Source: Mucilaginibacter ginsenosidivorax (GTDB taxonomy: Bacteria > Bacteroidota > Bacteroidia > Sphingobacteriales > Sphingobacteriaceae). Taken from it: a DNA stretch of 64,000 nt. A program made the position numbers and the translations under genes. Below are positions 34,702 through 43,123 of this stretch, piece after piece (position 1 is the stretch's first letter; each line of letters begins with the position of its first letter). The notes below the pieces were generated by a model, which was not told the origin of the DNA, made no database searches, and saw only the letters and a program-made list of their open reading frames with translations. The stretch lies in the NCBI RefSeq assembly GCF_007971525.1, contig NZ_CP042437.1:3596001-3660000 (forward strand), read 5' to 3'.

Positions 34702-34732
34702 CAAAGGTATGTATTTAAAACGTACGTTGCAA
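34702..34732 (-). promoter_or_regulatory. Promoter of the blaI operon with overlapping candidate operator
   Basis: On the minus strand: TTG (34732-34730), 20-base spacer, TACCTTTG (34709-34702), a full match to the Bacteroidota consensus. The perfect palindrome AACGTACGTT (34719-34728) lies wholly in the spacer. The BlaI ATG begins 7 bases after the -7 element, so the transcript would be nearly leaderless. Confidence 0.6.
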
Positions 34733-34851
34733 TGATTAGGATTAATTTATTTATTTTTCTTAAATTGTGATTTTAAAGGCACCTACAAACCAATGGTTTA
34801 AATAAACAAAGCGCCGGTTTTGAATGTTTAAATCATCAATCACTTACATCT

Positions 34852-35085
34852 ATGAAAAAATTCGACATAAAATATGCCGTAAAAGGCAAGCAGTTTGATC
34901 TGAATATCCGCGCCAAATCCGACTCGGTCATCAAAGGGGTTTATTACTCGCTTTATATGCATGGGGTTTGGCTGGCCAATATTTATAAAACAGGTATGGA
35001 GCAATATAAAGCACTATCATATACCAGTGCCTTTCATCAGCATGAACTGGAAGCGATAGGGCGGCAAATTGACTTGGTTAACTAA
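34852..35085 (+). CDS. Small hypothetical protein
   Basis: 77 aa starting MKKFDIKYAVKGKQFDLNIR; no signal peptide or membrane segment. It has alternating beta-like (FDLNIRAKSD, VIKGVYYSLYMHGVWLANIY) and helical (FHQHELEAIGRQIDLV) parts. Divergent from the blaI operon and 157 bases from it. Codon use matches its neighbours, supporting a real gene. No family recognised. Confidence 0.55.
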   Translation: MKKFDIKYAVKGKQFDLNIRAKSDSVIKGVYYSLYMHGVWLANIYKTGMEQYKALSYTSAFHQHELEAIGRQIDLVN

Positions 35086-35162
35086 ATTGCAAAATTGTTA
35101 AGCGGGTGCTTTTTCTCTTATAATGACATGATTTCGAGTTGCTGATTATCAATATCCAATAA

Positions 35163-35243
35163 CCGTCATTGCGAGGTACGAAGCAATCCCCGACATGCTA
35201 AGTCCCACATAGTTCGGGATTGCTTCGTACCTCGCAATGACGG
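35163..35243. repeat. Palindromic intergenic repeat (CCGTCATTGCGAGG family), second copy
   Basis: CCGTCATTGCGAGGTACGAA at one end and TTCGTACCTCGCAATGACGG at the other form a 26-28-bp inverted repeat around a variable centre. Same family as 20538-20636; the arms here are perfect complements, whereas the first copy has one mismatch. Confidence 0.88.
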
Positions 35244-35396
35244 TAGTTTAGCACATTGGTTTAACTATATTTCGTTGCACGGCATAATATTTTTTTTTCA
35301 GGCTTACCTGATGGTTACTCGCAAAGACGCTGAGAAGCAAAGAAAAATAAGAAAATCGGCTTTTGTTTTTCTTCAACGATTGAACATAGCCGGATT

Positions 35397-35430
35397 AAAA
35401 AAAAGCGGGTAATGCATAAACACTACCCGC
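35397..35430 (-). terminator. Intrinsic terminator of pyk
   Basis: On the minus strand GCGGGTA (35430-35424) pairs with TACCCGC (35411-35405), extended across one mismatch to 10 bp, and is followed by eight T (plus-strand A at 35397-35404). It lies 26 bases after the pyk stop codon. Confidence 0.85.
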
Positions 35431-35456
35431 CCTCATTGTAATATTAAACTTTATTG

Positions 35457-36893
35457 TTATTCAATAACGCTTACTTTAAGCATATTGGTTTTGCCTTGTT
35501 TAATAATTGGCACGGCTGCTGTGTTAATAACTACATCGCCAGCTTTAATAAGTTCTGCACTTTTAAGTATGTTGTTTACATCGCTGATGGTATCATCTGT
35601 ACTTTCAAGCTTATCGTAATAAAACGAACGTACGCCCCAAACCAGGCTAAGCGCGTTAAGCAATTGCTTGTTTGATGTAAATATATAGGTACTTGCCTTA
35701 GGCCTGTGGCTTGATATTTCAAAAGCGGTATAACCAGAAGTAGTCATGGATACAATACCTACCGCATCGGTGCGCTGTGCCAGGTGAACTGCCGACTCAC
35801 AAAGCGCGTTGCTCAGGTAATTTGCAGCAGTTGCGTCAACTTTTTCTTGTTTTGATGTATTATAAGGATAGCCCAGTTCTTCTACATTGCGTACAATTTT
35901 GGCCATGGTTTCAATAACAATAACCGGGAACTCGCCAACAGATGTTTCGCCGCTTAGCATTACTGCATCGGCACCATCCAGTACAGAGTTGGCTACGTCA
36001 TTAACCTCGGCGCGGGTTGGGCGCGGGGTGGTTATCATTGATTCCAGCATCTGGGTAGCCACAATTACCGGTTTTGAAGCCGCGCGGCATTTGCGGGCAA
36101 TCATTTTTTGCAGCAACGGTACTTCTTCCAAAGGCATTTCAACACCCAAATCGCCACGGGCAACCATTACACCATCGGTAGCTGCAATAATTTCGTCTAT
36201 ATTATCAATAGCCTCTGGCTTTTCAACTTTAGCAATAACCTTGGCAGCCTTGCCGCTTTTGGCAATAATTTCTTTAAGTTCGATGATGTCCTGGCCGGTA
36301 CGTACAAATGATAAACCAATCCACTCTACATCATATTTTAATGCAAATTGCAGGTTAATCAAATCCTCTTCGGTTAAGCTGGGGATAGATACTTTGGTGT
36401 TGGGCAGGTTAACACCTTTACGCGATGTTAATATACCACCATGCACTACTTCGCACATTACGGTATCAACCCTGTTTGTTTCAATTACCCTTAACTGTAG
36501 TTTACCATCGTCCAGTAAAATAATTTCACCGGCCTGTACATCCTGTGGGAAGGTATCGTAAGTGATATAAATCTGCTCGTCGTTACCAATACATTCCTGT
36601 GTGGTAATTTTTATTTGGGTACCGTTTACTAAGTGGATACCGCCATCTTTTACTAAACCAATACGAATTTTAGGGCCTTGCAAATCGGCAAGGATGCCAA
36701 CATTGGTTTTGTATTCTGCATTAATTTCCCTGATAGTATCAATAACTCCTTTATGATCTTCGGGGCGTCCATGCGAAAAGTTAAGACGGCAAACGTTTAC
36801 ACCAGCCTTTATCATCGCTAATAAAACTTCTTTTTTAGCTGATGCCGGGCCCATGGTGGCAACAATCTTAGTACGGTTATAGTATAATTTCAT
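35457..36893 (-). CDS. pyk: Pyruvate kinase
   Basis: Glycolytic enzyme (478 aa) making pyruvate and ATP from phosphoenolpyruvate and ADP. Seen: TKIVATMGPASAKKEVLLAM, CRLNFSHGRPEDHKGV, LADLQGPKIRIG, KVEKPEAIDNIDEI (catalytic Lys), VMVARGDLGVEMPLEEVP (metal-binding) and MLSGETSVGEFPVIV. The C-terminal domain (about 345-478) binds allosteric effectors in this family. Follows an IPExxxVDY gene by 66 bases on the same strand, a pairing common in Bacteroidota. Confidence 0.97.
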   Translation of the reverse strand: MKLYYNRTKIVATMGPASAKKEVLLAMIKAGVNVCRLNFSHGRPEDHKGVIDTIREINAEYKTNVGILADLQGPKIRIGLVKDGGIHLVNGTQIKITTQECIGNDEQIYITYDTFPQDVQAGEIILLDDGKLQLRVIETNRVDTVMCEVVHGGILTSRKGVNLPNTKVSIPSLTEEDLINLQFALKYDVEWIGLSFVRTGQDIIELKEIIAKSGKAAKVIAKVEKPEAIDNIDEIIAATDGVMVARGDLGVEMPLEEVPLLQKMIARKCRAASKPVIVATQMLESMITTPRPTRAEVNDVANSVLDGADAVMLSGETSVGEFPVIVIETMAKIVRNVEELGYPYNTSKQEKVDATAANYLSNALCESAVHLAQRTDAVGIVSMTTSGYTAFEISSHRPKASTYIFTSNKQLLNALSLVWGVRSFYYDKLESTDDTISDVNNILKSAELIKAGDVVINTAAVPIIKQGKTNMLKVSVIE

Positions 36894-36959
36894 ATTAATC
36901 GGGTTAAACTGGCTTTGTATTCACATTAGGTGTGATACCAACACTTTTAAAATTTTGCG

Positions 36960-37385
36960 CTAAAATAACAGATTTTCCCGTGATTTTATTTTTTTCGGAT
37001 CAATCTTTACTGCGGCAACAATTTCGGGTATTTTATTTAGGGTTGATATCAGGTTATCAAGGTCGGTATCATCAATATAATTACGCACCATTAAAAAATA
37101 ATCGGCACTCTTCATTTCGGGCACTAAATAGCCCTCAGAGCCTTTATTGCCAATAAAATAAAAATCGGTTTCGGTGGTTTCCCAGTTATAATGGTATTTG
37201 GAGAACAAAACGGGTTCGCTTCCGGGGTAAATATCAACAGACAGATCTTCAGTTTTAATAAAATTAAAATTTAAAAATTTGTTGATAAGATAACATACAC
37301 GGTAATCTTTTAACGAAGAAGTTACCGCAATAAGCACAAAATCAAAATCGATCTCAAACTTTAAAAATTTCCTGTTCAAAATCAT
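36960..37385 (-). CDS. IPExxxVDY family protein
   Basis: 141-aa protein with the family-defining motif in the form LVPEMKSADYFLMV near residue 90. The N-terminal half is beta-rich (FEIDFDFVLIAVTSSLKDYRVCYLIN). The family is restricted to Bacteroidota, usually next to pyruvate kinase and divergent from acpP-fabF-rnc, exactly as here; its molecular function is unknown. Start ATG 37385; predicted cytoplasmic. Confidence 0.88.
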   Translation of the reverse strand: MILNRKFLKFEIDFDFVLIAVTSSLKDYRVCYLINKFLNFNFIKTEDLSVDIYPGSEPVLFSKYHYNWETTETDFYFIGNKGSEGYLVPEMKSADYFLMVRNYIDDTDLDNLISTLNKIPEIVAAVKIDPKKIKSRENLLF

Positions 37386-37466
37386 TACTTTTACCGCATC
37401 AAAAATACAAATCCAAACCGCTTCAATAAAATTTTGTTATCGAATTATATTGTAAAAGTTTTAGAT

Positions 37467-37496
37467 TTGATTATTGACAGAATTTATTTTTCTTTG
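37467..37496 (+). promoter_or_regulatory. Candidate promoter of acpP-fabF-rnc
   Basis: TTG (37467-37469), 19 bases, then TTTCTTTG (37489-37496), one mismatch to TAnnTTTG. About 36 bases before the acpP ATG. Confidence 0.35.
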
Positions 37497-37532
37497 CACT
37501 GAATTTTTATTAATCATTAAACTATAAAGACT

Positions 37533-37769
37533 ATGTCTGATATCGCTTCAAGAGTAAAAGCTATTATCGTAGAAAAACTGGGTGTTGACGAAAGTGAAGT
37601 TACACCAGAAGCGAGTTTCACCAACGACCTTGGTGCCGACTCGTTAGACACCGTGGAATTAATCATGGAGTTTGAAAAAGAATTTAACGTGGCTATTCCT
37701 GACGATCAGGCTGAAACTATCGGTACTGTAGGTCAGGCTGTTGCTTACCTTGAAAAAAACGTTAAATAA
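37533..37769 (+). CDS. acpP: Acyl carrier protein
   Basis: 78-aa acidic four-helix carrier of fatty-acid intermediates. The 4'-phosphopantetheine attachment site is S37 in [16 protein letters not shown]. Typical length and charge. First gene of the acpP-fabF-rnc cluster; fabF starts 19 bases after its stop. Confidence 0.98.
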   Translation: MSDIASRVKAIIVEKLGVDESEVTPEASFTNDLGADSLDTVELIMEFEKEFNVAIPDDQAETIGTVGQAVAYLEKNVK

Positions 37770-37788
37770 GACTCCCTAACTGGATTAA

Positions 37789-39042
37789 ATGGAGTTCAAA
37801 AGAGTTGTAGTAACCGGGCTTGGAGCACTTACTCCAATTGGTAATACCGTTTCTGAATATTGGAATGGTTTAATCAATGGGGTAAGTGGCGCTGCCTTTA
37901 TTAAAAGTTTTGATACCACACATTTCAAAACTAAGTTCGCATGTGAAGTAAAGGGCTTTGATGCGGATGGTTTTTTGGGTCGTAAAGATGCCCGTAAATT
38001 AGATCCGTTTGTTCAATACGCGCTTTTTTCAACAGAAGAGGCAGTGAAAGACGCGGGTTTAGATTTCTCGAAACTGGATACCAGCCGTATAGGTGTTATC
38101 TGGGGATCGGGCATTGGCGGTTTAAAAACGTTTTTGGATGAAGTTGTAAACTTTGCCAAGGGCGATGGCACCCCACGTTTTAACCCATTTTTTATTCCTA
38201 AGATGATAGCGGATATAGCCCCCGGCCATATCTCGATCAAATATGGTTTGCGCGGTCCAAACTTTTCAACAGTTTCTGCCTGTGCTTCATCAAACAATTC
38301 GCTTATCGATTCTTTTAACTATATCCGTTTGGGTAAAGCTAATATGTTCATAAGCGGTGGTTCTGAAGCAATCATTAACGAAGCTGGTATCGGCGGTTTT
38401 AACGCCATGCACGCATTATCAACCCGTAACGATGATCCGGCAACGGCATCACGTCCGTTTGATTTGGACAGGGATGGTTTTGTTGCAGGTGAAGGAGCTG
38501 GTACCATAATTTTAGAAGAGCTGGAGCATGCAAAGGCCCGCGGCGCTAAAATTTATGCCGAAATGATGGGTGGCGGAATGAGCGCTGATGCTTACCACAT
38601 GACAGCACCACACCCGGATGGGCTTGGCGCGGCACTGGTAATGCGGTCGGCACTGGAAGACGCAAACTTAACCCCTGCAGATATTGACTATGTGAATGTT
38701 CACGGAACATCCACCCCAATAGGCGATCCGCAGGAAATTAAAGCGATACAGGATGTTTTTGGCGATGATATTTACCGTATAAATATCAGCTCAACCAAAT
38801 CAATGACTGGTCACCTTTTAGGTGCTGCCGGCGCGGTTGAAGCTATTGCCTCTATATTGGCTTTACAGAATGGTATAATACCCCCTACTATTAACCATTT
38901 TACCGATGATCCATCGTTTGATCCTAAAATTAATTTCACCTTTAACACTGCTCAAAAAAGGGATATTAATATAGTGCAAAGCAATGGATTTGGTTTCGGC
39001 GGCCATAATGCTTCTGTGATATTCAAGAAATACGTAGATTAA
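37789..39042 (+). CDS. fabF: 3-oxoacyl-[acyl-carrier-protein] synthase II
   Basis: Condenses malonyl-ACP with growing acyl-ACP in fatty-acid elongation; 417 aa. Catalytic C165 in STVSACASSNNS, histidines in VNVHGTSTPIGD and MTGHLLGAAGAVEA, and the C-terminal NGFGFGGHNAS loop complete the KAS II pattern. Placed between acpP and rnc, as in many bacteria, with gaps of 19 and 10 bases. Confidence 0.97.
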   Translation: MEFKRVVVTGLGALTPIGNTVSEYWNGLINGVSGAAFIKSFDTTHFKTKFACEVKGFDADGFLGRKDARKLDPFVQYALFSTEEAVKDAGLDFSKLDTSRIGVIWGSGIGGLKTFLDEVVNFAKGDGTPRFNPFFIPKMIADIAPGHISIKYGLRGPNFSTVSACASSNNSLIDSFNYIRLGKANMFISGGSEAIINEAGIGGFNAMHALSTRNDDPATASRPFDLDRDGFVAGEGAGTIILEELEHAKARGAKIYAEMMGGGMSADAYHMTAPHPDGLGAALVMRSALEDANLTPADIDYVNVHGTSTPIGDPQEIKAIQDVFGDDIYRINISSTKSMTGHLLGAAGAVEAIASILALQNGIIPPTINHFTDDPSFDPKINFTFNTAQKRDINIVQSNGFGFGGHNASVIFKKYVD

Positions 39043-39052
39043 TTGTGGTTTA

Positions 39053-39778
39053 ATGCCTATCAGCCGGTTATACAAGCTTTATATATCGCCCAATAGAAAA
39101 TATGTTAAGGTTTTAAATAATTTGCTCGGTTTCGTGCCGGGCAATTTGTCTTTATACCGTTTGGCATTCAGGCATAAGTCTGTTGCCCAAAACGTAAAAA
39201 AAGGGGTAAAAAACAGTAACGAGCGATTGGAGTTCCTCGGCGATGCCGTTTTAGGCAGCGTAGTGGCCGAAGTGCTTTTTAAACTGTACCCTTATGAGGA
39301 TGAAGGGTTTTTAACCGAGCTGCGATCAAAAATTGTGAGCCGTAATAATCTGAATGCCCTTGGCCGCAAACTTGGTTTTGATAAATTAATTGAGTACGAT
39401 AGCCGTATGCTAAACTCCAGCAGGCAGGGCTCATTACTTGGCGATGCCTTTGAAGCACTCATTGGCGCCGTTTATTTGGATAAGGGATATGATTTTACCA
39501 AAAGCTTTTTGATAAACCACATCATCAAATCGCATATAGATATTCATAAACTGGAGCAAACCGAAACCAACTTTAAGAGTAAATTAATTGAGTGGTGCCA
39601 GCGCCATGGCCGCGATATTACTTTTGAACTGGTAACGAACCAGGAAGGTGAAAACACCAAACTATTTACTGTACAGGCCCTGGTTGATGGCGAAATAACA
39701 GGCTCGGGCAAAGAGTTCAGTAAAAAGAATGCCGAGAAGCTTGCCGCCGAAAAAGCCTGCGAAACGCTGGGCATTTAA
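39053..39778 (+). CDS. rnc: Ribonuclease III
   Basis: Double-strand-specific endoribonuclease for rRNA and mRNA processing, 241 aa. The signature NERLEFLGDAVLGSVVAE carries the catalytic acidic residues and QGSLLGDAFEALIGAVYLD the second set. The double-stranded RNA-binding domain follows (about 170-240), ending SKKNAEKLAAEKACETLGI. Starts 10 bases after fabF. Confidence 0.97.
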   Translation: MPISRLYKLYISPNRKYVKVLNNLLGFVPGNLSLYRLAFRHKSVAQNVKKGVKNSNERLEFLGDAVLGSVVAEVLFKLYPYEDEGFLTELRSKIVSRNNLNALGRKLGFDKLIEYDSRMLNSSRQGSLLGDAFEALIGAVYLDKGYDFTKSFLINHIIKSHIDIHKLEQTETNFKSKLIEWCQRHGRDITFELVTNQEGENTKLFTVQALVDGEITGSGKEFSKKNAEKLAAEKACETLGI

Positions 39779-39818
39779 CAATACTGTAGTGTCAACGAAA
39801 TTGACAGATTGTCTTTAG

Positions 39819-39895
39819 CCCAAAGTCTTAAGTTCTAAGTCGAAAAAGAAAAAATTAACTTTAGACTTCCGACTTAATACTATTGACTTAACACT
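39819..39895. repeat. Degenerate AAGTCTTAAGTTCTAAGTC inverted repeat
   Basis: Words AAGTC, TAAGT and GACTTA recur in both orientations between the convergent rnc and carboxypeptidase-like genes. A related stretch (ACTTAAGACTTAAAACTCAT) appears at about 40820-40850. AT-rich, non-coding. Confidence 0.5.
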
Positions 39896-39905
39896 ACATC
39901 TTTCT

Positions 39906-40682
39906 TTAGTGTTGCCCCGGCTTTGATAGCCTGGTAGAATCGGATTTGATAAACGTTGGCGAATTCAGCAATTCCAGCTTCTCTTTTTCCCCGCTGTTTT
40001 TGTAGTAATCGTACGATTTTTGGATGTGACTTATCAGGTCGTAATCATTCCAGCCTTTCAATTCGTCGAAGGTTGGCGTATAATAATTCATGAAGCGTTG
40101 CGCCTCTGCATCTGACTGCACTTTGGTAACCTGTTTTACAAAATTGATATTATACCGCCGGTTTACTTCGGCCTGTTCAATCTCGCCTTTTGAGAATTGG
40201 GCAAAGCGCTTAGCCCTGTTTGGTGTTTGGCCAAAAAGCTCATAAATGCCTGTTAGAGGGTTGGTAATAAACGATGTTACAGGGGGCTTGCCAGCGTAAA
40301 AAGTACCCTGTTTGCGGTAATCGCCCATAATTTCATTAACCTCCTGGCGCTTGGTTTGGCCGGTAATTTTTACTTCGGCCAATACAATCTGGGGCTGCAG
40401 GTAAACAGGCATATCGCTGTTGTTCAGTACTTCTATTTTTTGCGGTGTGAATTTTTCTTTCGAAAACAGCAATGTGTCGCCAACCGAAACTTTAACTGTA
40501 AACCAACCAAGGTCATCGCTCATGAGTGTAACATTGGTTCTTAAGTTTTTGATCATTACCTGACCAACACGTTCGGGCGTGCTTTTTTTGGATATCACCC
40601 CTTTTAGGGTAAATTCCTGTGCTGATGCATTTAAAACAAAGCAAAAGCAAACGAGTAACTGCAGGGTAAAACGAATGCGCAT
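39906..40682 (-). CDS. Exported carboxypeptidase-regulatory-like domain protein
   Basis: 258 aa. Signal peptide (FTLQLLVCFCFVLNASAQ), then a CarboxypepD_reg-like beta-sandwich (about 24-105: FTLKGVISKKSTPERVGQVM, DDLGWFTVKVSVGDTLLFS). The remaining 150 residues are rich in polar and aromatic residues (KRFAQFSKGEIEQAEVNRRY) without a recognised domain. Such proteins are widespread and mostly uncharacterised in Bacteroidota. Convergent with rnc. Confidence 0.8.
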   Translation of the reverse strand: MRIRFTLQLLVCFCFVLNASAQEFTLKGVISKKSTPERVGQVMIKNLRTNVTLMSDDLGWFTVKVSVGDTLLFSKEKFTPQKIEVLNNSDMPVYLQPQIVLAEVKITGQTKRQEVNEIMGDYRKQGTFYAGKPPVTSFITNPLTGIYELFGQTPNRAKRFAQFSKGEIEQAEVNRRYNINFVKQVTKVQSDAEAQRFMNYYTPTFDELKGWNDYDLISHIQKSYDYYKNSGEKEKLELLNSPTFIKSDSTRLSKPGQH

Positions 40683-40865
40683 TAGTACAAATAAGAACGT
40701 AAATATATACAGAGTATTTTACACCAAGTGTGAAAAAGTGTTAAAGGTAGTTGAAATTCGCCGCCTTAAGCCATAAGTTCAAAGTCATTAACAGATAGTT
40801 AACCCCGGGTTTTTACAAAACTTAAGACTTAAAACTCATGACTTTAGACTTTCCCGCTAAAACCC

Positions 40866-40873
40866 TATCTTTG
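40866..40873 (+). promoter_or_regulatory. -7 promoter element abutting the yicC start codon
   Basis: TATCTTTG (full TAnnTTTG match) ends 3 bases before the yicC ATG. If active, the transcript would be leaderless. The -33 region is weak. Confidence 0.45.
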
Positions 40874-40876
40874 CAC

Positions 40877-41752
40877 ATGATAAAATCCATGACAGGGTAT
40901 GGAATTGCCAGTTTTGATTCGGGTAATACTAAATACACCGTTGAAATTAAATCCCTGAACAGTAAATTTCTTGAACTTTCGCTTCGTTTGCCTAAAATTT
41001 TCTCTGAAAAGGAATTTCAGCTGCGTAACGATTGCAGTAAACTGATTGAGCGTGGTAAGGTAAACTTATCTATCAATGTAGAGCAGGTTAACGCCTCTGT
41101 AAAAGCAGCCGGTATTGATAAAGTATTGCTTAAGCACTATTATCAGCAACTTAAGGATGTAAGCGTTGAGCTTAACGAGCCCGCCGCCAACCTGATGCAA
41201 CTTGCCCTGGGCTTGCCCGAAGTTGTTAAATACGATGAGGAAACCGTATCTGAAGATGAGTGGAAACAGGTTGAAAAAACCTTTCAGCAGGCCATGGCCG
41301 CTTTTCAGCAATTCAGGGCTGATGAAGGCAATGTGTTGGAGAATGATGTAAAATACCGCATTGGTATCATCCTTAAAAACCTTGAACTGGTTGAACTGGA
41401 AGACCCTAAACGGGTACCGCTGATTCGCGAAAGGCTGAATACTTTCCTGGCCGAAGCCACCAATCGTGAAGCCATTGACCAAAACCGTTTTGAGCAGGAG
41501 CTTATTTATTACATAGATAAGCTGGATATCACCGAAGAAAAGATCCGCCTTAAAACTCACTGCGAGTATTTTATCGAAACCCTTAAAAATGCTGATGCCA
41601 ATGGCAAAAAGCTGGGCTTTATTTCGCAGGAGATAGGCAGGGAAATAAATACCCTTGGCTCAAAAGCCAACGATGCCAATATCCAAAAGCTGGTAGTAGG
41701 CATGAAGGAAGAATTGGAAAAAATTAAAGAACAACTGTTAAACGTATTATAG
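40877..41752 (+). CDS. yicC: YicC/YloC family endoribonuclease
   Basis: 291 aa. N-terminus MIKSMTGYGIASF is the family hallmark and fixes the start at ATG 40877 (an in-frame ATG at 40838 is rejected). The C-terminal DUF1732 region is present: DKLDITEEKIRLKTHCEYFI, GKKLGFISQEIGREINTLGS, KLVVGMKEELEKIKEQLLNV. Characterised members are RNases acting on small RNAs or mRNA. First gene of yicC-gmk-nadD, a common Bacteroidota order. Its stop codon is followed immediately by an intergenic inverted repeat. Confidence 0.94.
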   Translation: MIKSMTGYGIASFDSGNTKYTVEIKSLNSKFLELSLRLPKIFSEKEFQLRNDCSKLIERGKVNLSINVEQVNASVKAAGIDKVLLKHYYQQLKDVSVELNEPAANLMQLALGLPEVVKYDEETVSEDEWKQVEKTFQQAMAAFQQFRADEGNVLENDVKYRIGIILKNLELVELEDPKRVPLIRERLNTFLAEATNREAIDQNRFEQELIYYIDKLDITEEKIRLKTHCEYFIETLKNADANGKKLGFISQEIGREINTLGSKANDANIQKLVVGMKEELEKIKEQLLNVL

Positions 41753-41849
41753 TTCATTGGGTCATTGGTTCATTAGTTCATTGGTAGTAAGCTGGTGACT
41801 ATGCGCCACCAATCACTAATGAACTAATGAACTAATGAACCAATGAGCC
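41753..41849. repeat. TTCATTGG inverted repeat pair enclosing the yicC-gmk gap
   Basis: Left arm 41753-41787 (words TTCATTGG, TCATTAG) and right arm 41809-41849 (CTAATGAACTAATGAACCAA) are reverse complements around a short spacer. The left arm begins directly at the yicC stop; the right arm contains the gmk ATG (41843-41845) in its CCAATGAG word. Confidence 0.8.
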
Positions 41850-42424
41850 AAAACGGTAAACTCATCATATTTTCGGCACCATCGGGTGCTGGTAAAACTA
41901 CAATAGTACACCACCTGCTGAGTATAATTCCCGAGCTGGAGTTTTCCATTTCGGCAACTACCCGGCAGGCCCGGGGCGATGAGCAGGACGGCAAGGATTA
42001 TTACTTTATTAGCCTGGCCGAATTTACACACCGTATTGCCAAAAAACAGTTTGTTGAATTTGAAGAAGTTTACACCGGTACATTTTACGGCACCTTGCGC
42101 GCCGAAATTGAGCGCATCTGGGCAAAAGGTAAAACGGTGATTTTTGATATCGACGTGGAAGGTGGCCTTCACCTGAAACGTAAATACGATGGGCAGGCGT
42201 TGGCTATCTTTGTTCAGCCTCCATCATTAGAGGTTTTAATTGAGCGTTTAACCGGCCGGGGTACCGATAGCGAAGAAAAATTGAAAGAACGCTTTGCCAA
42301 AGCCGAAAAAGAACTAAAATACGCTCCCCAGTTTGATATTATCCTTAAAAATTACGATCTTGAAACGGCTTGCAAAGAAGCAGAAGGATTGGTGAGGAAC
42401 TTTATTAGCCCCCCGGCCCCCTAA
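41843..42424 (+). CDS. gmk: Guanylate kinase
   Basis: Phosphorylates GMP to GDP; 193 aa. P-loop FSAPSGAGKTTIVHHLL, GMP-binding segments SISATTRQARGDEQDGKDYY and EVYTGTFYGTL, lid region TDSEEKLKERF. The start codon lies in one intergenic repeat and the last codons plus stop (I-S-P-P-A-P-stop) lie in the left arm of a GC-rich repeat, so both gene ends are formed by repeat DNA. Second gene of yicC-gmk-nadD. Confidence 0.97.
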   Translation: MSQNGKLIIFSAPSGAGKTTIVHHLLSIIPELEFSISATTRQARGDEQDGKDYYFISLAEFTHRIAKKQFVEFEEVYTGTFYGTLRAEIERIWAKGKTVIFDIDVEGGLHLKRKYDGQALAIFVQPPSLEVLIERLTGRGTDSEEKLKERFAKAEKELKYAPQFDIILKNYDLETACKEAEGLVRNFISPPAP

Positions 42425-42432
42425 AGGGGGAG
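42405..42432 (+). repeat. GC-rich palindromic repeat, left arm (gmk-nadD)
   Basis: TTAGCCCCCCGGCCCCCTAA and on to AGGGGGAG. It encodes the last residues and stop codon of gmk. Complementary to 42486-42513; same family as the comB and thrB copies, with TAAA/TTTA in the centre instead of TGAA/TTCA. Confidence 0.82.
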
Positions 42433-42485
42433 TGCTAAATTCAATTTGGCCAGGGCTTACAGATTAATAACAAAACTTTAATTTA

Positions 42486-42513
42486 TTCCCCCTTTAGGGG
42501 GTTAGGGGGCACC
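42486..42513 (+). repeat. GC-rich palindromic repeat, right arm (gmk-nadD)
   Basis: TTCCCCCTTTAGGGGGTTAG followed by GGGGCACC, ending 6 bases before the nadD ATG. Here the right arm stops short of the coding sequence, unlike at comB and thrB. Confidence 0.82.
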
Positions 42514-42519
42514 ACTGAA

Positions 42520-43092
42520 ATGAAAATAGGCTTACTGTTTGGTTCATTTAATCCAATACATATAGGACACCTTATTATTGCCAACTACATGGCCAACCAT
42601 ACTACTTTGGACAAGGTTTGGCTGGTAGTATCGCCCCAAAATCCGCTCAAAAAATATGGCGACCTGATTAATACCTACGACAGGTTGGAGATGGCCCGCC
42701 TGGCTACTGATAACGCCACTAACATTACTGTAAGCGACGTGGAACTGAGGCTGCCTCAACCCTCTTATACGATAGACACCCTTGCTCATTTAAAAGAAAA
42801 ATACCCCGAGCATGAGTTTGCCCTCATTATGGGCTCAGATAACCTTGGTACCCTGCATAAGTGGAAGAATTATAAGCTTATCCTGCGCGATTACCGCATT
42901 TACGTGTATCCCCGCCCCGGCTACGAAAACGCCGAACTGGCCGACCATCCTTCCGTAACCATCACCATGACACCGCAGATGGAGTTATCGGCAACCTTCA
43001 TCCGCAAATCCATCGCCGAGAAAAAGAACGTACAGTATTTTGTGCCCGATCCTGTTTTGAAATTTATTGAGAGTAAGAGTTTGTATAAGTAA
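42520..43092 (+). CDS. nadD: Nicotinate-nucleotide adenylyltransferase
   Basis: Makes deamido-NAD from nicotinate mononucleotide and ATP; 190 aa. The nucleotidyltransferase motif GSFNPIHIGHL (the T/HxGH site) is at residues 8-18; VWLVVSPQNPLKK, FALIMGSDNLGTLHKWKNY and the C-terminal SATFIRKSI (ISxTxxR-type motif) are seen. Third gene of yicC-gmk-nadD. Confidence 0.96.
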   Translation: MKIGLLFGSFNPIHIGHLIIANYMANHTTLDKVWLVVSPQNPLKKYGDLINTYDRLEMARLATDNATNITVSDVELRLPQPSYTIDTLAHLKEKYPEHEFALIMGSDNLGTLHKWKNYKLILRDYRIYVYPRPGYENAELADHPSVTITMTPQMELSATFIRKSIAEKKNVQYFVPDPVLKFIESKSLYK

Positions 43093-43123
43093 AGTTGTAT
43101 ATTTATAAAAAGGAGATCGAGAT

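Larger units (their letters stand above)
35086..35456. other. Gene-free stretch between small hypothetical gene and pyk
   Basis: 371 bases without a gene. It holds the palindromic CCGTCATTGCGAGG repeat (35163-35243), a short CGCAAAGACGCTGAGAAGCA word repeat near 35320-35345 and the pyk terminator (35397-35430). Nothing else seen. Confidence 0.7.
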
